From positions 1 through 24,719 of the forward strand of contig LPNZ01010309.1 of assembly GCA_001655205.1 (NCBI GenBank): DNA of 24,719 nt. The letters run 5' to 3'. The stretch's first letter is position 1. Each line of letters starts with the position of its first letter. Position numbers and translations under genes: made by a program. This document shows, piece by piece, positions 1 to 9,500 of this stretch. Below the pieces are notes generated by a model. It ran no database searches. It was not told the DNA's origin and was given only the letters and a program-made list of their open reading frames with translations. The DNA comes from Lenisia limosa (Eukaryota > Breviatea).

Positions 1-1
1 C

Positions 2-640
2 CTTGACATGTTCACGCCGAATGGGTACCTGCTTTTGGACCTGGGAGGGGGGGGGGATGTAATATGAAAATTATGAACAAATAAAGCCCAAAATCAACTC
101 TGTTGGCTTGCAAAACAAAACGAAAAACAAAAGAAGCAACTTTCTTCTCTTTTCGAATCGTAGTGACACGGTACCTGTAATGCACGCTATTTGCATGAAT
201 TTCGTTAATTTTTGAAATTTTCCTTTTGCAAATGTTTTTATTTATTCATTGTTATTGTGTTTGATTAAAAGTAATATCTTTTCAGGTAAATGAGTCTGGA
301 TACAGGAGAGGCCACCAACTCTCAAATGAAAGCTCTGTTTGTTTTTTACTATTGGTGTACACTCTTCACTCAAGGCCTTCATATCTCTTGTTGATTCCGA
401 AGATAAGCAAATAATGGGATGTGTTCGCTTGAAGGGAAAATACCTCAACAGGTACGCTATGATACAATCTCTTCGCCATTGCATAAAACAAAACACGTGT
501 GATTTTGACTCCAGTTTTTATTATTATTAATTATTAATAGGCTACTGTATTTCCATGGTCCGAAAAAGACCAGTAAACTATCGATGGTTGTTGAGGATTT
601 GTCAAACAATTCACAGACTGAAGTGAAGCCCAAGGTTTAA
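2..640 (+). CDS. 3' end of an unknown gene, four exons (partial)
   Basis: I do not recognise the family. The exons that fit are 2-58, 286-336, 375-451 and 541-640, joined by GT-AG introns of 227, 38 and 89 nt. The phases agree at each junction (0, 0 and 2). The first exon reads LDMFTPNGYLLLDLG and then a glycine run made by a poly-G tract, so its exact end is uncertain. The next reads VNESGYRRGHQLSNESS, followed by a segment starting AFISLVDSEDKQIMGC and then GKYLN. The last exon gives RLLYFHGPKKTSKLSMVVED and ends in TEVKPKV before a TAA at 638. Several AATAAA-type motifs follow at about 670-690 and would suit polyadenylation. The gene starts upstream of the window. The last exon overlaps a degenerate mobile-element copy, so its coding status is the weakest part of the model. 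Confidence 0.5.
90..113 (+). repeat. 24-nt direct repeat, copy 1 (copy 2 at 785-808)
   Basis: The two 24-nt stretches differ at only 3 positions (both contain ATCAACT, TGTTGGCT and GCAA). Both lie in non-coding, AT-rich sequence. The origin is unknown. Confidence 0.4.
557..631 (-). repeat. Degenerate MITE copy overlapping the last exon
   Basis: Read on the minus strand this stretch aligns with the interior of the inverted-repeat element at 5564-5662. The best block is a 15-nt identity (GGTCCGAAAAAGACC on the plus strand). It is followed by about 40 more positions that mostly match, including TATCGAT, GGATTT and AATTCA. The terminal repeats are only partly kept (GAAGCCC at the right end). Confidence 0.6.
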
Positions 641-953
641 CGAAACAAAGCCCATAAAAAAAGACCAAAAAAATAAAATAAAATAAATGCAAAGGACAAA
701 ATAAACAAAAAGGGGGTGAGACAAGGGGAGAAGAGGGGAGGGGGGGGGAGTGAAACGGGGAAAATTGACAAAAACAATAATCCTAAGATCAACTTTGTTG
801 GCTAGCAACACAATGGGTTGAAAATAACAATATAAACAAAGCAGGCCAGTCGCTTCTGTAGCACCGCATCCCATCACTCTTGTGTACAATCCAAAAAAGA
901 AGGGGATAAAAAGCCAACAAAAACCCAGAATACCCCCTCCTCCCTTCACGCAC

Positions 954-1231
954 CAGTTTGATATTCTTCTCTGAGGGTGTGATACCTAACTTCTCAAGAT
1001 AGCGAGTAGCATACCTGAAAGCGGTTATAAAATAAACAATTGTCACGGATATCCGAACACAAACGACATCATCTTTTCACTATTCACCATCAACCCCCCC
1101 TCCCAAAAAAAGCACTAGCCCAATTTTCAATTTTCCATTTACTCCCCTCCCAACTCGCGAGCAGCCATGACGATGATACTATTTGGAAGATCTATTGACG
1201 GAATTTGCTGCGGCCGTAGGGGAATTGTCAG
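954..1231 (-). CDS. Unknown minus-strand gene, two internal exons (partial)
   Basis: Two minus-strand exons fit together: 1231-1143 and 1014-954. The first follows a TTCCAG acceptor and encodes a segment starting LTIPLRPQQIPSIDLP and ending MAARELGG, then splits a codon as GA at a GTAAAT donor. The second begins with G, completing Glu, and continues YATRYLEKLGITPSEKNIKL before a GTGCGT donor. The phase match and coding character support the pair. The 128-nt intron contains a poly-C tract. Upstream exons should lie to the right, beyond the gap at 1379-1450. The 3' end is not certain: an AAG acceptor near 878 opens a frame that stops near 789, but I do not trust it. No family was recognised. 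Confidence 0.5.
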
Positions 1232-1460
1232 CTGGAATCCGGAAAGAACCTGGGGGTGAGCGAAGGACGCTATGATGAAGAATTTTGGCACTCATCTATC
1301 CACCACTTGATCCTCCATTGCAACTTCTTCCCTACCTCTACGCCCTTTTTCCTTTCCATTCTTAACTTCTCCCTCCCANNNNNNNNNNNNNNNNNNNNNN
1401 NNNNNNNNNNNNNNNNNNNNNNNNNNNNNNNNNNNNNNNNNNNNNNNNNNGTGCTCTGCC

Positions 1461-1680
1461 AATAACACCTCTACGATGGTGATAATATTCCTTAAGTGGT
1501 AGTGGTGGAGATGATGGTGATGATAATAACACCCCTACGATGGTGAAAAACATCCTTAATCAGTGATGGTGGTGATGGTGATGATGATGTTAGTAGTGAT
1601 GGTGACACATGTCGTAAACAGTGGGTGATAGTAGTGATGATAATAGTGATGGTGCAATAGTCCTGTAATGCTGGTGGTGA
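1461..1680. repeat. Minisatellite, 64-bp unit
   Basis: Two adjacent 64-bp units (1461-1524 and 1525-1588) share AATAACACC.CTACGATGGTG and a GATGGTGATGAT tail. They are followed to about 1680 by degenerate GATGGTGATGA/TAGTAGTGATGG repeats. The N gap at 1379-1450 lies immediately to the left, so the array may be longer. Confidence 0.75.
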
Positions 1681-1689
1681 TTTCAAATA

Positions 1690-2695
1690 ATCCATAAATT
1701 TATGTGAAAAAAGCGAGAAAGGCATAAATCGTACCTTCTTTTGGGTAGACTTGAACGTTGAGGCGCTTCACTCCCCTAGAATTAAATTAAATAATCATCA
1801 ATAAAAACTGCAGCCACCATTACCTTCATCAATACCACCCCCCCCTAATATTTTTTGTTATTTCTGAGTTATGACTCTAATTTGTACTGCTTTTAAATCA
1901 ATAATAAGCAATTTGCCTCTTCACACTTCCTTTTTTCTTGGGCTCTGTGCAATTAATTTTTTGAAGAAATAAATTGACAAATTAGAATTTAAAGTGTCAG
2001 AAATGGTGTTCTCGTTACAGTATGTCCCTCTTCAAATTTTGAAAATAATTTTTCAATTAATTGCACGGAGCCTTTCCCCATTTTGCCACCCCCCCCCCCC
2101 NNNNNNNNNNNNNNNNNNNNNNNNNNNNNNNNNNNNNNNNNNNNNNNNNNNNNNNNNNNNNNNNNNNNNNNNNNNNNNNNNNNNNNNNNNNNNNNTAATA
2201 AAGTCAACACTTTAGTGCCTCATTTCGCGTTCACAACAAAGGCTATTATACTATTTCAAGATGAGAAATAAAACAAGGTTGTATTTTCACACGCGTATAA
2301 GATATATTAATATACCTAATTATTTGCCTTACAACTCTGTGCACACAGCTTTATGCGTGCAAAGGATATAATCGAATTACAGGGGATTTATCAACTTTTC
2401 AGTCTTGAAGAACCGAAATAGGGCTATAATGGACACGTAAAAACAATTATTATAAAAAAAATAAGAGGTGTCTTGATTACGAACGGAAAAGATACAATTG
2501 TTGGGGAAGGTCCAACGTCTTCCTCATCACTCCGTTAAAAAAGATAGTACGACGAGAAGATTGTCAAGGTGCATTTATCTATTTGTCGTAAACGTTCACT
2601 TTACATGAACGCAAAACGATAAGAGATGAAAGCAAAACTGTATATGGAATAAAAGCGTAGCTAAGGATAATTTATGAGAAGGTTCCATCTGTATA
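1690..2695. other. Stretch without a recognised gene
   Basis: This is AT-rich sequence with a 95-N gap at 2101-2195 that directly follows a run of C. It holds the inverted repeat at 1941-2072 and a small hairpin near 2592-2610 (CGTTCA...TGAACG). Near 2390-2430 there are fragments resembling the interior of the MITE family (TTCAGTCTT, GAACCGAAATAGGGCT). I see no convincing exon. Confidence 0.5.
1941..2072. repeat. Inverted repeat pair, 132 bp overall
   Basis: The left arm 1941-1958 (GGCTCTGTGCAATTAATT) matches the reverse complement of 2055-2072 with one mismatch. The interior is AT-rich. This has the form of a small non-autonomous inverted-repeat transposon. I see no second copy in the window. 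Confidence 0.5.
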
Positions 2696-3001
2696 TCATA
2701 AATATCCTATTTCGAGACAGTTCCAATGTGAGAAATACGGACAGCCTCCTACTGCTCTGAGAAACGACTTCTCTCCGCCACCCTCATCGCTTCTCTCCTC
2801 CTCTTTGTCATCCTCCTCCTCCTCCTTAGCATTAACTTCATGAATAGACTGCGTAGAGATGGCAGAAGGGCTGCTCTCTGTCAAAAACGGCAGCAGCTTC
2901 TCGGACTTCTTCCTTCTTCTGATCGGTGGTCCAGTGGTGTGGGATGGCAATGCGTCCTCATCAAGGTCCACAAGGACTCGACGGGTGGCTTTGGTGTCCA
3001 T
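2696..3001 (-). CDS. Unknown acidic/basic low-complexity protein or first exon
   Basis: The minus-strand frame opens with ATG at 3001 and stays open for 101 codons. The N-terminus MDTKATRRVLVDLDEDALPS is followed by a basic patch (RRRKKSEK), then LLPFLTESSPSAI. A strongly acidic run of Glu/Asp with KEEER follows at about residues 60-75. The composition is typical of a disordered, possibly nuclear protein. The last roughly 20 residues may not be real: a GTAGGA donor lies after the acidic region, so this may be only a first exon. The poly-CTC/CCT tract encoding the acidic run could also be a simple repeat. No family was recognised. Confidence 0.42.
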   Translation of the reverse strand: MDTKATRRVLVDLDEDALPSHTTGPPIRRRKKSEKLLPFLTESSPSAISTQSIHEVNAKEEEEDDKEEERSDEGGGEKSFLRAVGGCPYFSHWNCLEIGYL

Positions 3002-3392
3002 TACGCATGCATGTGTATGTTATAATGTGATTATGTATTGTATTAATGTATCGTAAAAAAATATAAAATGTGTTCCAAGTGAGCCGAGCCCAAACCGGCC
3101 GGCACATATTGTGACATAAGACAAAAGAGATATATTGGATTTTCGCCTCACTAAAATGACAGCTCACCAGCTCACATATTGACATATGTGTTACATATGT
3201 ATGAGAATAAAAACAAAAAAAGATAACAAAGGGTGAAAGTTTATGATTCGCAATAATAGTGGCAGTGATATCTGCTCCTGGTTATACCAAATGAGAATCA
3301 TACATTAACGCGATTATCAGAGACAGACTATGACAAAAACCAATGTCAAAGGAAGCAGATGTGAAGGGGAGAGTGGTCATGGAAGGAGCTAG
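3002..3392. other. Spacer without a recognised gene
   Basis: AT-rich spacer between two minus-strand genes. It would hold the promoter of the ORF at 2696-3001 and the 3' flank of the gene ending at 3393. No motif stands out. Confidence 0.4.
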
Positions 3393-3795
3393 CTAGTTCT
3401 TGATCAGCTTCGCCTTGGCAGCAATACACTGCTTCTTAGCCCAGGTTGTAACCGGCTCAATCTACACAAAGTCAACTTGCGATCTGTTGTGAGAGCAAGA
3501 CAATATTAAATAAAATCTGCGATAAATAATAATACATAGGAATACTAAAAAAACAAAAATACTCCATGCAGCTTCCACATTAACAAAGGGCTTTGATAAA
3601 CTTCACTTTCGTTTCTAATACAAGATTGAATCTATCACGAACACTCGATAAAAATATATGAAAAATGATAACAATAAAGGGTATTTGATCAAATCCGAAA
3701 ATATTATACCCCAGGTACTTTTGAGCAAAATTGCTGTGACCCTTCGTTCACTGCTGTTCTGAAATGGGCTGTTTCTTGGGGCAACATGTAGTCAG
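3393..3795 (-). CDS. 3' end of an unknown minus-strand gene, possibly related to its neighbour (partial)
   Basis: Two minus-strand exons look real. Exon 3795-3719 follows a TTCTTCAG acceptor and encodes DYMLPQETAHFRTAVNEG then SQQFCSK, before a GTACCT donor. The last exon, 3461-3393, follows a TGTGTAG acceptor and encodes IEPVTTWAKKQCIAAKAK then LIKN and TAG. Between them, near 3600-3554, a stretch reads KPFVNVEAAW. It resembles LFVKPEAAC in the next gene, at the DNA level as well. A TGA lies upstream in that frame and the phases do not join cleanly, so I cannot say whether it is a used exon or a broken duplicate. The 5' part probably lies in or beyond the gap at 4004-4130. Function unknown. 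Confidence 0.42.
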
Positions 3796-4277
3796 CTGAA
3801 GAAGTAACATTTAGGACTCAACGCTATTATTCTTTATCAAAGTTCCCCTGATGGATAAAACGTTTTAAGCCTCTTAGGTTCATTAATATAGTCTCTTCAC
3901 CCTCCTCCTTCCAAAACAAAAAAAAACTATTACCCCATTATTTGATCATGATTTTTGAGCTTTTGGGGTAAACTGAATGTGTGATTGTGCACAATAATCT
4001 AACNNNNNNNNNNNNNNNNNNNNNNNNNNNNNNNNNNNNNNNNNNNNNNNNNNNNNNNNNNNNNNNNNNNNNNNNNNNNNNNNNNNNNNNNNNNNNNNNN
4101 NNNNNNNNNNNNNNNNNNNNNNNNNNNNNNAATCGCTGTGAAATCCATCCGACAAACCAGTAATATAAGAGAATGCAAGACTGATTGGGACTCGTGTAAA
4201 GTCTACAACGTCAGGTTCCAAGAGAAAGAAGACCTGTTTTTTTTTCTAAAATAAAAACTCATTGTGTTGAAAGGCGA
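3796..4277. other. Spacer or intron with a 127-N gap
   Basis: Contains unresolved sequence at 4004-4130. No exon could be supported on either strand. It probably holds the missing 5' exons of the minus-strand gene ending at 3393. Confidence 0.4.
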
Positions 4278-4546
4278 ATGATTGGGTGAATTAATACACT
4301 ACAGTAAAAAGAATCACTTATAAGCGTGATGGTGTGGACTGTTCAGAGATATTGTTATAGACCATCACGCTAATAAGAGATATTGGATTATCGTATCTGG
4401 TCAAAGCCGTCCACATCATCACGCTTATAAGAGATAGTATCTGGCCGAAGCCACCATATTATACACTTATAAGAGATATTGGATCATAGCACACTTAGAA
4501 TAGCACTTTCTAAGTGCGCTATAATAATACTCATTCACCCGATCAT
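4278..4546. mobile_element. 269-bp inverted-repeat element with internal palindromes
   Basis: The ends are inverted copies with one mismatch: ATGATTGGGTGAAT at 4278 and ATTCACCCGATCAT ending at 4546. Inside, CTTATAAGCGTGATGGTGTG from 4317 is inverted at 4409-4431 (GTCCACATCATCACGCTTAT, then AAG). The motif CACGCTAATAAGAGATATT recurs in variant form at about 4366, 4420 and 4449. A separate hairpin is seen near 4484-4522 (GCACACTTAGAA...TTCTAAGTGCGC). There is no coding capacity, so a non-autonomous DNA transposon fits. Fragments occur at 9138 and 24112. Confidence 0.65.
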
Positions 4547-4563
4547 ATTTATTTACTACACAT

Positions 4564-6112
4564 TTAATCCCCATGTAACCGACTTTTACTCAAAATGACA
4601 AGGGGCACGGCACCAGCAGCAACAGCAAGACCTCCAACAACCATCTTGGGGTTCCCATATTTTCCTTCTATAATTCCTGATTTCACTCCGCTGACACAAG
4701 CGCATGCCTTCTTTTGAGCATCGCAGCAAATCTGTTGAATAAGATGATGATCATTAGCATCATGAGACCCGACCAAGTCCAAAAAAATATCAATACACTT
4801 ATCATGTTATATAGTATATCATATGTATATAGTACATGTGAAGTTAAAGCTCCGGACATCATTCAAAATTCACCAGACACATCAAAACTCCCGGACAGCT
4901 TGAGTTTCCCAAATAAAATCATCATAAACCCTATTTCCCTTTTGTTTTCGAAAGTAATTTCAATCTTAAGCAAAGGATGAAACACCTATTTCATATATTG
5001 TTGGGTCAAAACCAAATTAAGTGCCTAAGTTCTCTGGTTATGGCCCAAATACTGTCAGAAACAATATATATCTACAAAGTCTTTATCTGACTGAAGTAAA
5101 GCCCCAGCATCATTACTATATTTTTATCTTTGCCCCATTTTTGCTGATGTAAGCTGTTGTGTGTTTTCTGTACCAAAATCAAAATAGAATACACATCAAA
5201 ATATGTTCACTTATAGTATGTGAGAGGTAATCTTACGGTAAGATACTGATACAAATGTCCACATCCATCCTAACCAAAATTATAATTTAGATTTTTAGAT
5301 TGTGGTGTGTGCAATATACCTTCGACTCACCTCAACTCTACTGCTGACACACTTCCTCACAGACTCCGATGACTTCATAAGGGCTACCTAGAAGCATCAG
5401 AAAATATTCTCTAAGATCTTAGTTTCAATAGAGACTTTATGTATCTATACGATATATTTTATTAAATATACATATAGTATGCATATACTATATCATATGA
5501 TATATAATATCGATATATACTATATCGATATACATTTACATCATATATTATGTACATAGTATGTAGGGCTTCCCTACGTTCCCAAAATAGACTGAATTTC
5601 TCGATAAATCCCGATAAATATCGATATTTGACCGGTCTTTTTCGGACCGCAGGGAAGCCCTAATAGTATAATATATGTATATATCATACTATGTACATAG
5701 TATGTAGGGTGTACAGCTCAACCGCCATTTCCTATACATACATCTACTCTTGATAATATTATAGGAAATACAGGGATGGCCTCACAGGTTTTGTAAGAGA
5801 AACGTTCACCGAATGCGTTAAATATTATGATAAGACTTTGTTAATGTTTATGTGCAAATAATTACCGAAGAATTGCCAAAAAAATATTAGAACCAGATAA
5901 AGTACTGTGTGGTTGATGTCAAACAATATTGACAATTATAAAAACACGTTATTCATGTTGATAAGAACAGCGCATGCCATTTCCCCCCAAGAAGACGGAT
6001 TAAAGGAAAGTTCAAAATTTCATACCTGGATTTTGCATGCGGCTTCCGGCTTAACAAAGAGATTTGTGAGTTTGGCAGCTTCCCACTCCTGGTCATAAAG
6101 GTTCCTGAGCCT
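4564..6112 (-). CDS. Unknown protein with a C-terminal hydrophobic segment (5' end missing)
   Basis: Three minus-strand exons, all phase 0. Exon 6112-6026 encodes RLRNLYDQEWEAAKLTNLFV then KPEAACKIQ. Exon 5387-5331 encodes VALMKSSESVRKCVSSRVE. Exon 4731-4564 encodes a Cys-rich start (ICCDAQKKACACVSGVKSG), then GNPKMVVGGLAVAAGAVPLV as a likely membrane helix, and ends SKSRLHGD before TAA. The visible product is 103 residues. An upstream acceptor at 6120 would add two residues (VQ). No convincing start exon was found between 6120 and the DAW1 gene. The 943-nt second-to-first intron contains two repeat structures, including the best MITE copy. The short helix near the C-terminus suggests a tail-anchored membrane protein, which is inference. 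Family unknown. Confidence 0.6.
5549..5709. repeat. Direct repeats flanking the MITE
   Basis: The 20-nt sequence TATGTACATAGTATGTAGGG occurs at 5549-5568 and again at 5690-5709, 141 nt apart and bracketing most of the element at 5564-5662. The repeat itself contains the palindrome CTATGTACATAG (partly) and ends in the TAGGG that begins the element. Confidence 0.6.
5564..5662. mobile_element. 99-bp MITE with perfect 12-bp terminal inverted repeats
   Basis: The ends are TAGGGCTTCCCT (5564-5575) and AGGGAAGCCCTA (5651-5662), perfect inverted copies. If the outer TA is the duplicated target, the repeat is the 10-bp GGGCTTCCCT. TA target duplication is the signature of Tc1/mariner-type elements. 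The interior contains CGATAAATATCGATATTTG and a small hairpin CGGTCTTTTTCGGACCG. It lies within an intron of the minus-strand gene 4564-6112. Diverged relatives lie at 557-631, 17882-17960, about 21244-21325 and about 22018-22083. Confidence 0.75.
5727..5769. repeat. 10-bp inverted repeat with 23-nt loop
   Basis: ATTTCCTATA at 5727-5736 is the inverse of TATAGGAAAT at 5760-5769. It lies just right of the flanking repeat of the MITE and may be another element remnant or a simple hairpin. Confidence 0.4.
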
Positions 6113-6573
6113 CTGCACAACTGAAGGATTGTTAACTGTTACTGAGTGTTCCTCCCCCCATATTCAGCTCAACAAAGTTTCAGTTTAGCATCCTGAATTT
6201 CACATATTAATCATAAAAAATATCTTATTGCAGCGTGGTGCTAAAGGTCACAAAAGGAATCGATCAGGAGGAAGCTTACTGGTTGGTGGAGTTTCCATCT
6301 TTGAAGAAAGTTGTCTTTAAAAGTTGTCCGTTTTATGAATATATGAATAAATGTATACCCTTTCGGAGTGAAATAACAGTGGAAGAAGAGGTGAGAAAGT
6401 TTGAAAGTATAAGTTTTAAACTGGGGGAACGAACATTGCCAAGTACTATTTTAGTCAATTTTTGGATTTTGGTGATATTTATTATCGTGTCATAATAGCT
6501 GTGTGGTGTAGCTATCGTCAAGCCGGGAAGAGGGGGGCTCAAGTTTTAGTTTTTCTCTTTTTCATTACACACA

Positions 6574-9500
6574 ATGAAATTAAAGCGTTTCCTGCTTCGT
6601 TATTATCCACCTGGTAAGTGATCATCTTGAAATATGAAGAAAATTGACTAATTAGGTATCATCCTCGAATTTTCAAAAGGTGGTGAGATGTTCTCGCGGA
6701 CCATTGACCTTCTCACTCTCTCCCATCAGTGAGTTATGCTGTTTATAGAAACCTATTCACAACCACAGGACAAATGTTGAGATTCTTCTCAATCAGGTGA
6801 TGAGGGAGGAACCTTTGATCACTGAGTCCAGAAAGCCGCAAGTTCGTAAACTTATCCATAGTGGGTTAGGAATGAAGATGATGAGATATACAAAACGGGT
6901 TTTAGTTGAAATACTGGCTTTTTATCACTATTCCGTTTCCCCGTTTTGACTGTTGTAGAACTTCTTGAAAAGCTTGAAAGGTCAGAAGACCAGTACTTCT
7001 ACCTGTACAAAATCCTCAGAGCCCATGTTTTGCCTTTAACAAATGTGGCATTCAACAAAAGTGGAGATAGGTAAGAGGTGAAATAAGCTGTTTTATTACC
7101 TGTTCTTTCAAACGCTCAATGTTTGGCGTGTCTTCCTTTTATTCACACAACACCAGATTCATTACTGGCTCTTACGATCGTGTCTGCAAAGTTTGGGATA
7201 CCCATGGTGGTAACGAGGTAGGATTATGCGCGGGTTGTACATTGGATTCAATTCTAATCGCGTTAGATTGTTTCACTTGAAGGACACAAGAACGTTGTTT
7301 ATGCGATTGCCTTCAACAACCCCTACTCGTAAGCTCGATTTCAATAATATTTTGGACATCACTTCGATTTCAAACAAAAAAGAGCCTTCTGGAAAATCAT
7401 TAAAAATCTACACCATTGCCTTTTCTTTGATACCCCCCCCCCCCCNNNNNNNNNNNNNNNNNNNNNNNNNNNNNNNNNNNNNNNNNNNNNNNNNNNNNNN
7501 NNNNNNNNNGGTTGTCACAGGCTCATTCGACAAAACTCTCAAGGTTTGTGAACGTTTCTTGGGGATTGACTATGATATTATCTTGATACTGATCCCGGTT
7601 TTTCTTTTCTTGTGTTTATCGAAAAACCTTTCACCTGAGCTCACGAAAACAAGCGTTTTGATTGTGGTGGTTAATGTCTGTGTACTCGGTTCTGAATACA
7701 AAAGCAATATCTCCAAGAAGCCTTAATTGTGGCAGCTTTGGGACGCTACCACTGGCGAATGCTTCCACACCTACGTCGGCCACTCTTTGGAAGTCGTGTG
7801 TGTTGCGTTCAACCCGCACTCCACTATGATTGCTTCAGGTCTGGTTGAAGTGAACATCTTTTCTCTTTTGTCTTCTTCTCCCCACCCAACCTCGTTGTTT
7901 TTCATTTGAAGAGCCTGCTTTTATTTTCACATGGCTGAACTTCAGCATTTTTTATTTTCAAGAATATTGTAAGATTTCGGATTCCTTATAGTATCCAGGT
8001 TCCATTGATACCACTGCTCGGATCTGGGATGTTGAAACAGGGGTTCAGCTTCACTGTCTCGAGGTTGGTTGGAGTCTTTTGATAGCAAGAAAAACTTGGG
8101 GGATAAATAGAGCAAAGAGAGAAATCTGTAGCAAAGAGAAATTGTAAAAGCCACACCGCCATCTGTATGGGATTTTTCCTTTTAAGATCAGATAGGATTC
8201 CACTTTGGTCATACGAACAACATAAATCCTCGATAAATACCGATGTGCTATCTAAGTCTTTGTTGGACTGAAGCAATAACCTAAAAAGCTTTTGCCCCTT
8301 TTCGATTCTTTTTTTCTTGCTGAATATGCTTACTTGTTTGACCTATTAGGGCCATACTGGTGAAGTTGTTTCGCTTGCGTTCAGCACACAAGGTATGGGT
8401 GGTCACGACCAGTAAAGCTTGTATATCATATAGTAGTATATGATATCAGCAGATACAACCTTGTTTTTATTTCTCATTTCTTTGAAATCGGAGATATTTT
8501 TCGACACATTTAGTCTTTGACACAATAAAGAATTCTTGGAAAGTGGATTGGGGATTAAAGACATAAAGCTTNNNNNNNNNNNNNNNNNNNNNNNNNNNNN
8601 NNNNNNNNNNNNNNNNNNNNNNNNNNNNNNNNNNNNNNNNNNNNNNNNNNNAGGCTCATTTTTTGTTTTGAATGAAAGTATTATTCCTGTCAATAATCCA
8701 GGTGATCGTCTTGTGACCGGGTCCTTCGACAACACCGTCAAGATCTGGGATGTCAAAACCGGCCTTTGCATCCACACTTTGGAGGGCCACCATGGGGATA
8801 TCACCTCGGTTCAAATTAACTTCTCTGGTACGCCTTTTTTTTTTTTGCAGTAAAGTCTCTATTGAAACTGGAATCAAAAACTACCGGATCCTAGTTTCAA
8901 GAGACTTTACTGCAAAAAACACACTTGTAGTCAATGGTTATAACGCTTAGGGGACCTTGTGCTGTCATCTTCAGAGGATCAGACCTGTAAAATGTGGGAT
9001 GCCCAGTCCGGACAGTGCATCTCTACCCTCCGGTAAGCCTGGGTGATGAATATCCGAATTTCGTGATGAGTGAACTGAATTTTCTTCTTCACTCTTTGAT
9101 GCTCTATTATTATTATTAAAACGGAGTTATTAAGAAAATGATTGGGTGAATTAATTCGGTGTTTCATATTCAAAATCTCATAATTAAAAGCATGATGGTG
9201 TAGATGGTGTGGCAAGACAGTTCCATTTTGTATTTCTCATCTCTATGTACTATGATATTAGTATTTTGAAAACAATAAGATAATCGCTTCAGTGGGCATA
9301 CTGATGAAGTGCTTGACGTTCAATTCAATAGTACCGGGTCCCGCGTTGTCACCGCCTCTGCAGATGGTAAAGAGGGAAGGGGTGTACTTCCTGCCTATTT
9401 TGGCGTGGTTATCATCTTTTTCACTTTAGTAAGAAAAAGACTGCTCAAACACCAGACAGAACAATCTTGTCTTTGACATGTTTCTTAGAATTAACACAAG

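Noticed and set aside
781-815. Minus-strand reading LLANKVDLR, like the NKxD motif of small GTPases
   Set aside because: Only this motif is seen. The surrounding frame is low-complexity, no other G box is nearby, and the same DNA recurs at 90-113 in diverged, non-coding form.
611-949. 112-codon minus-strand frame rich in Phe, Leu and Pro
   Set aside because: It arises from A- and G-rich non-coding sequence read in reverse. The composition is not protein-like and it overlaps the 3' flank of the first gene.
6235-6495. Plus-strand frame of 86 codons upstream of DAW1 (begins with GTG)
   Set aside because: It has no ATG start, no splice link to DAW1 exon 1 and no recognised family. DAW1 already starts with the family's own N-terminus at 6574. 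It may be 5' flank only.
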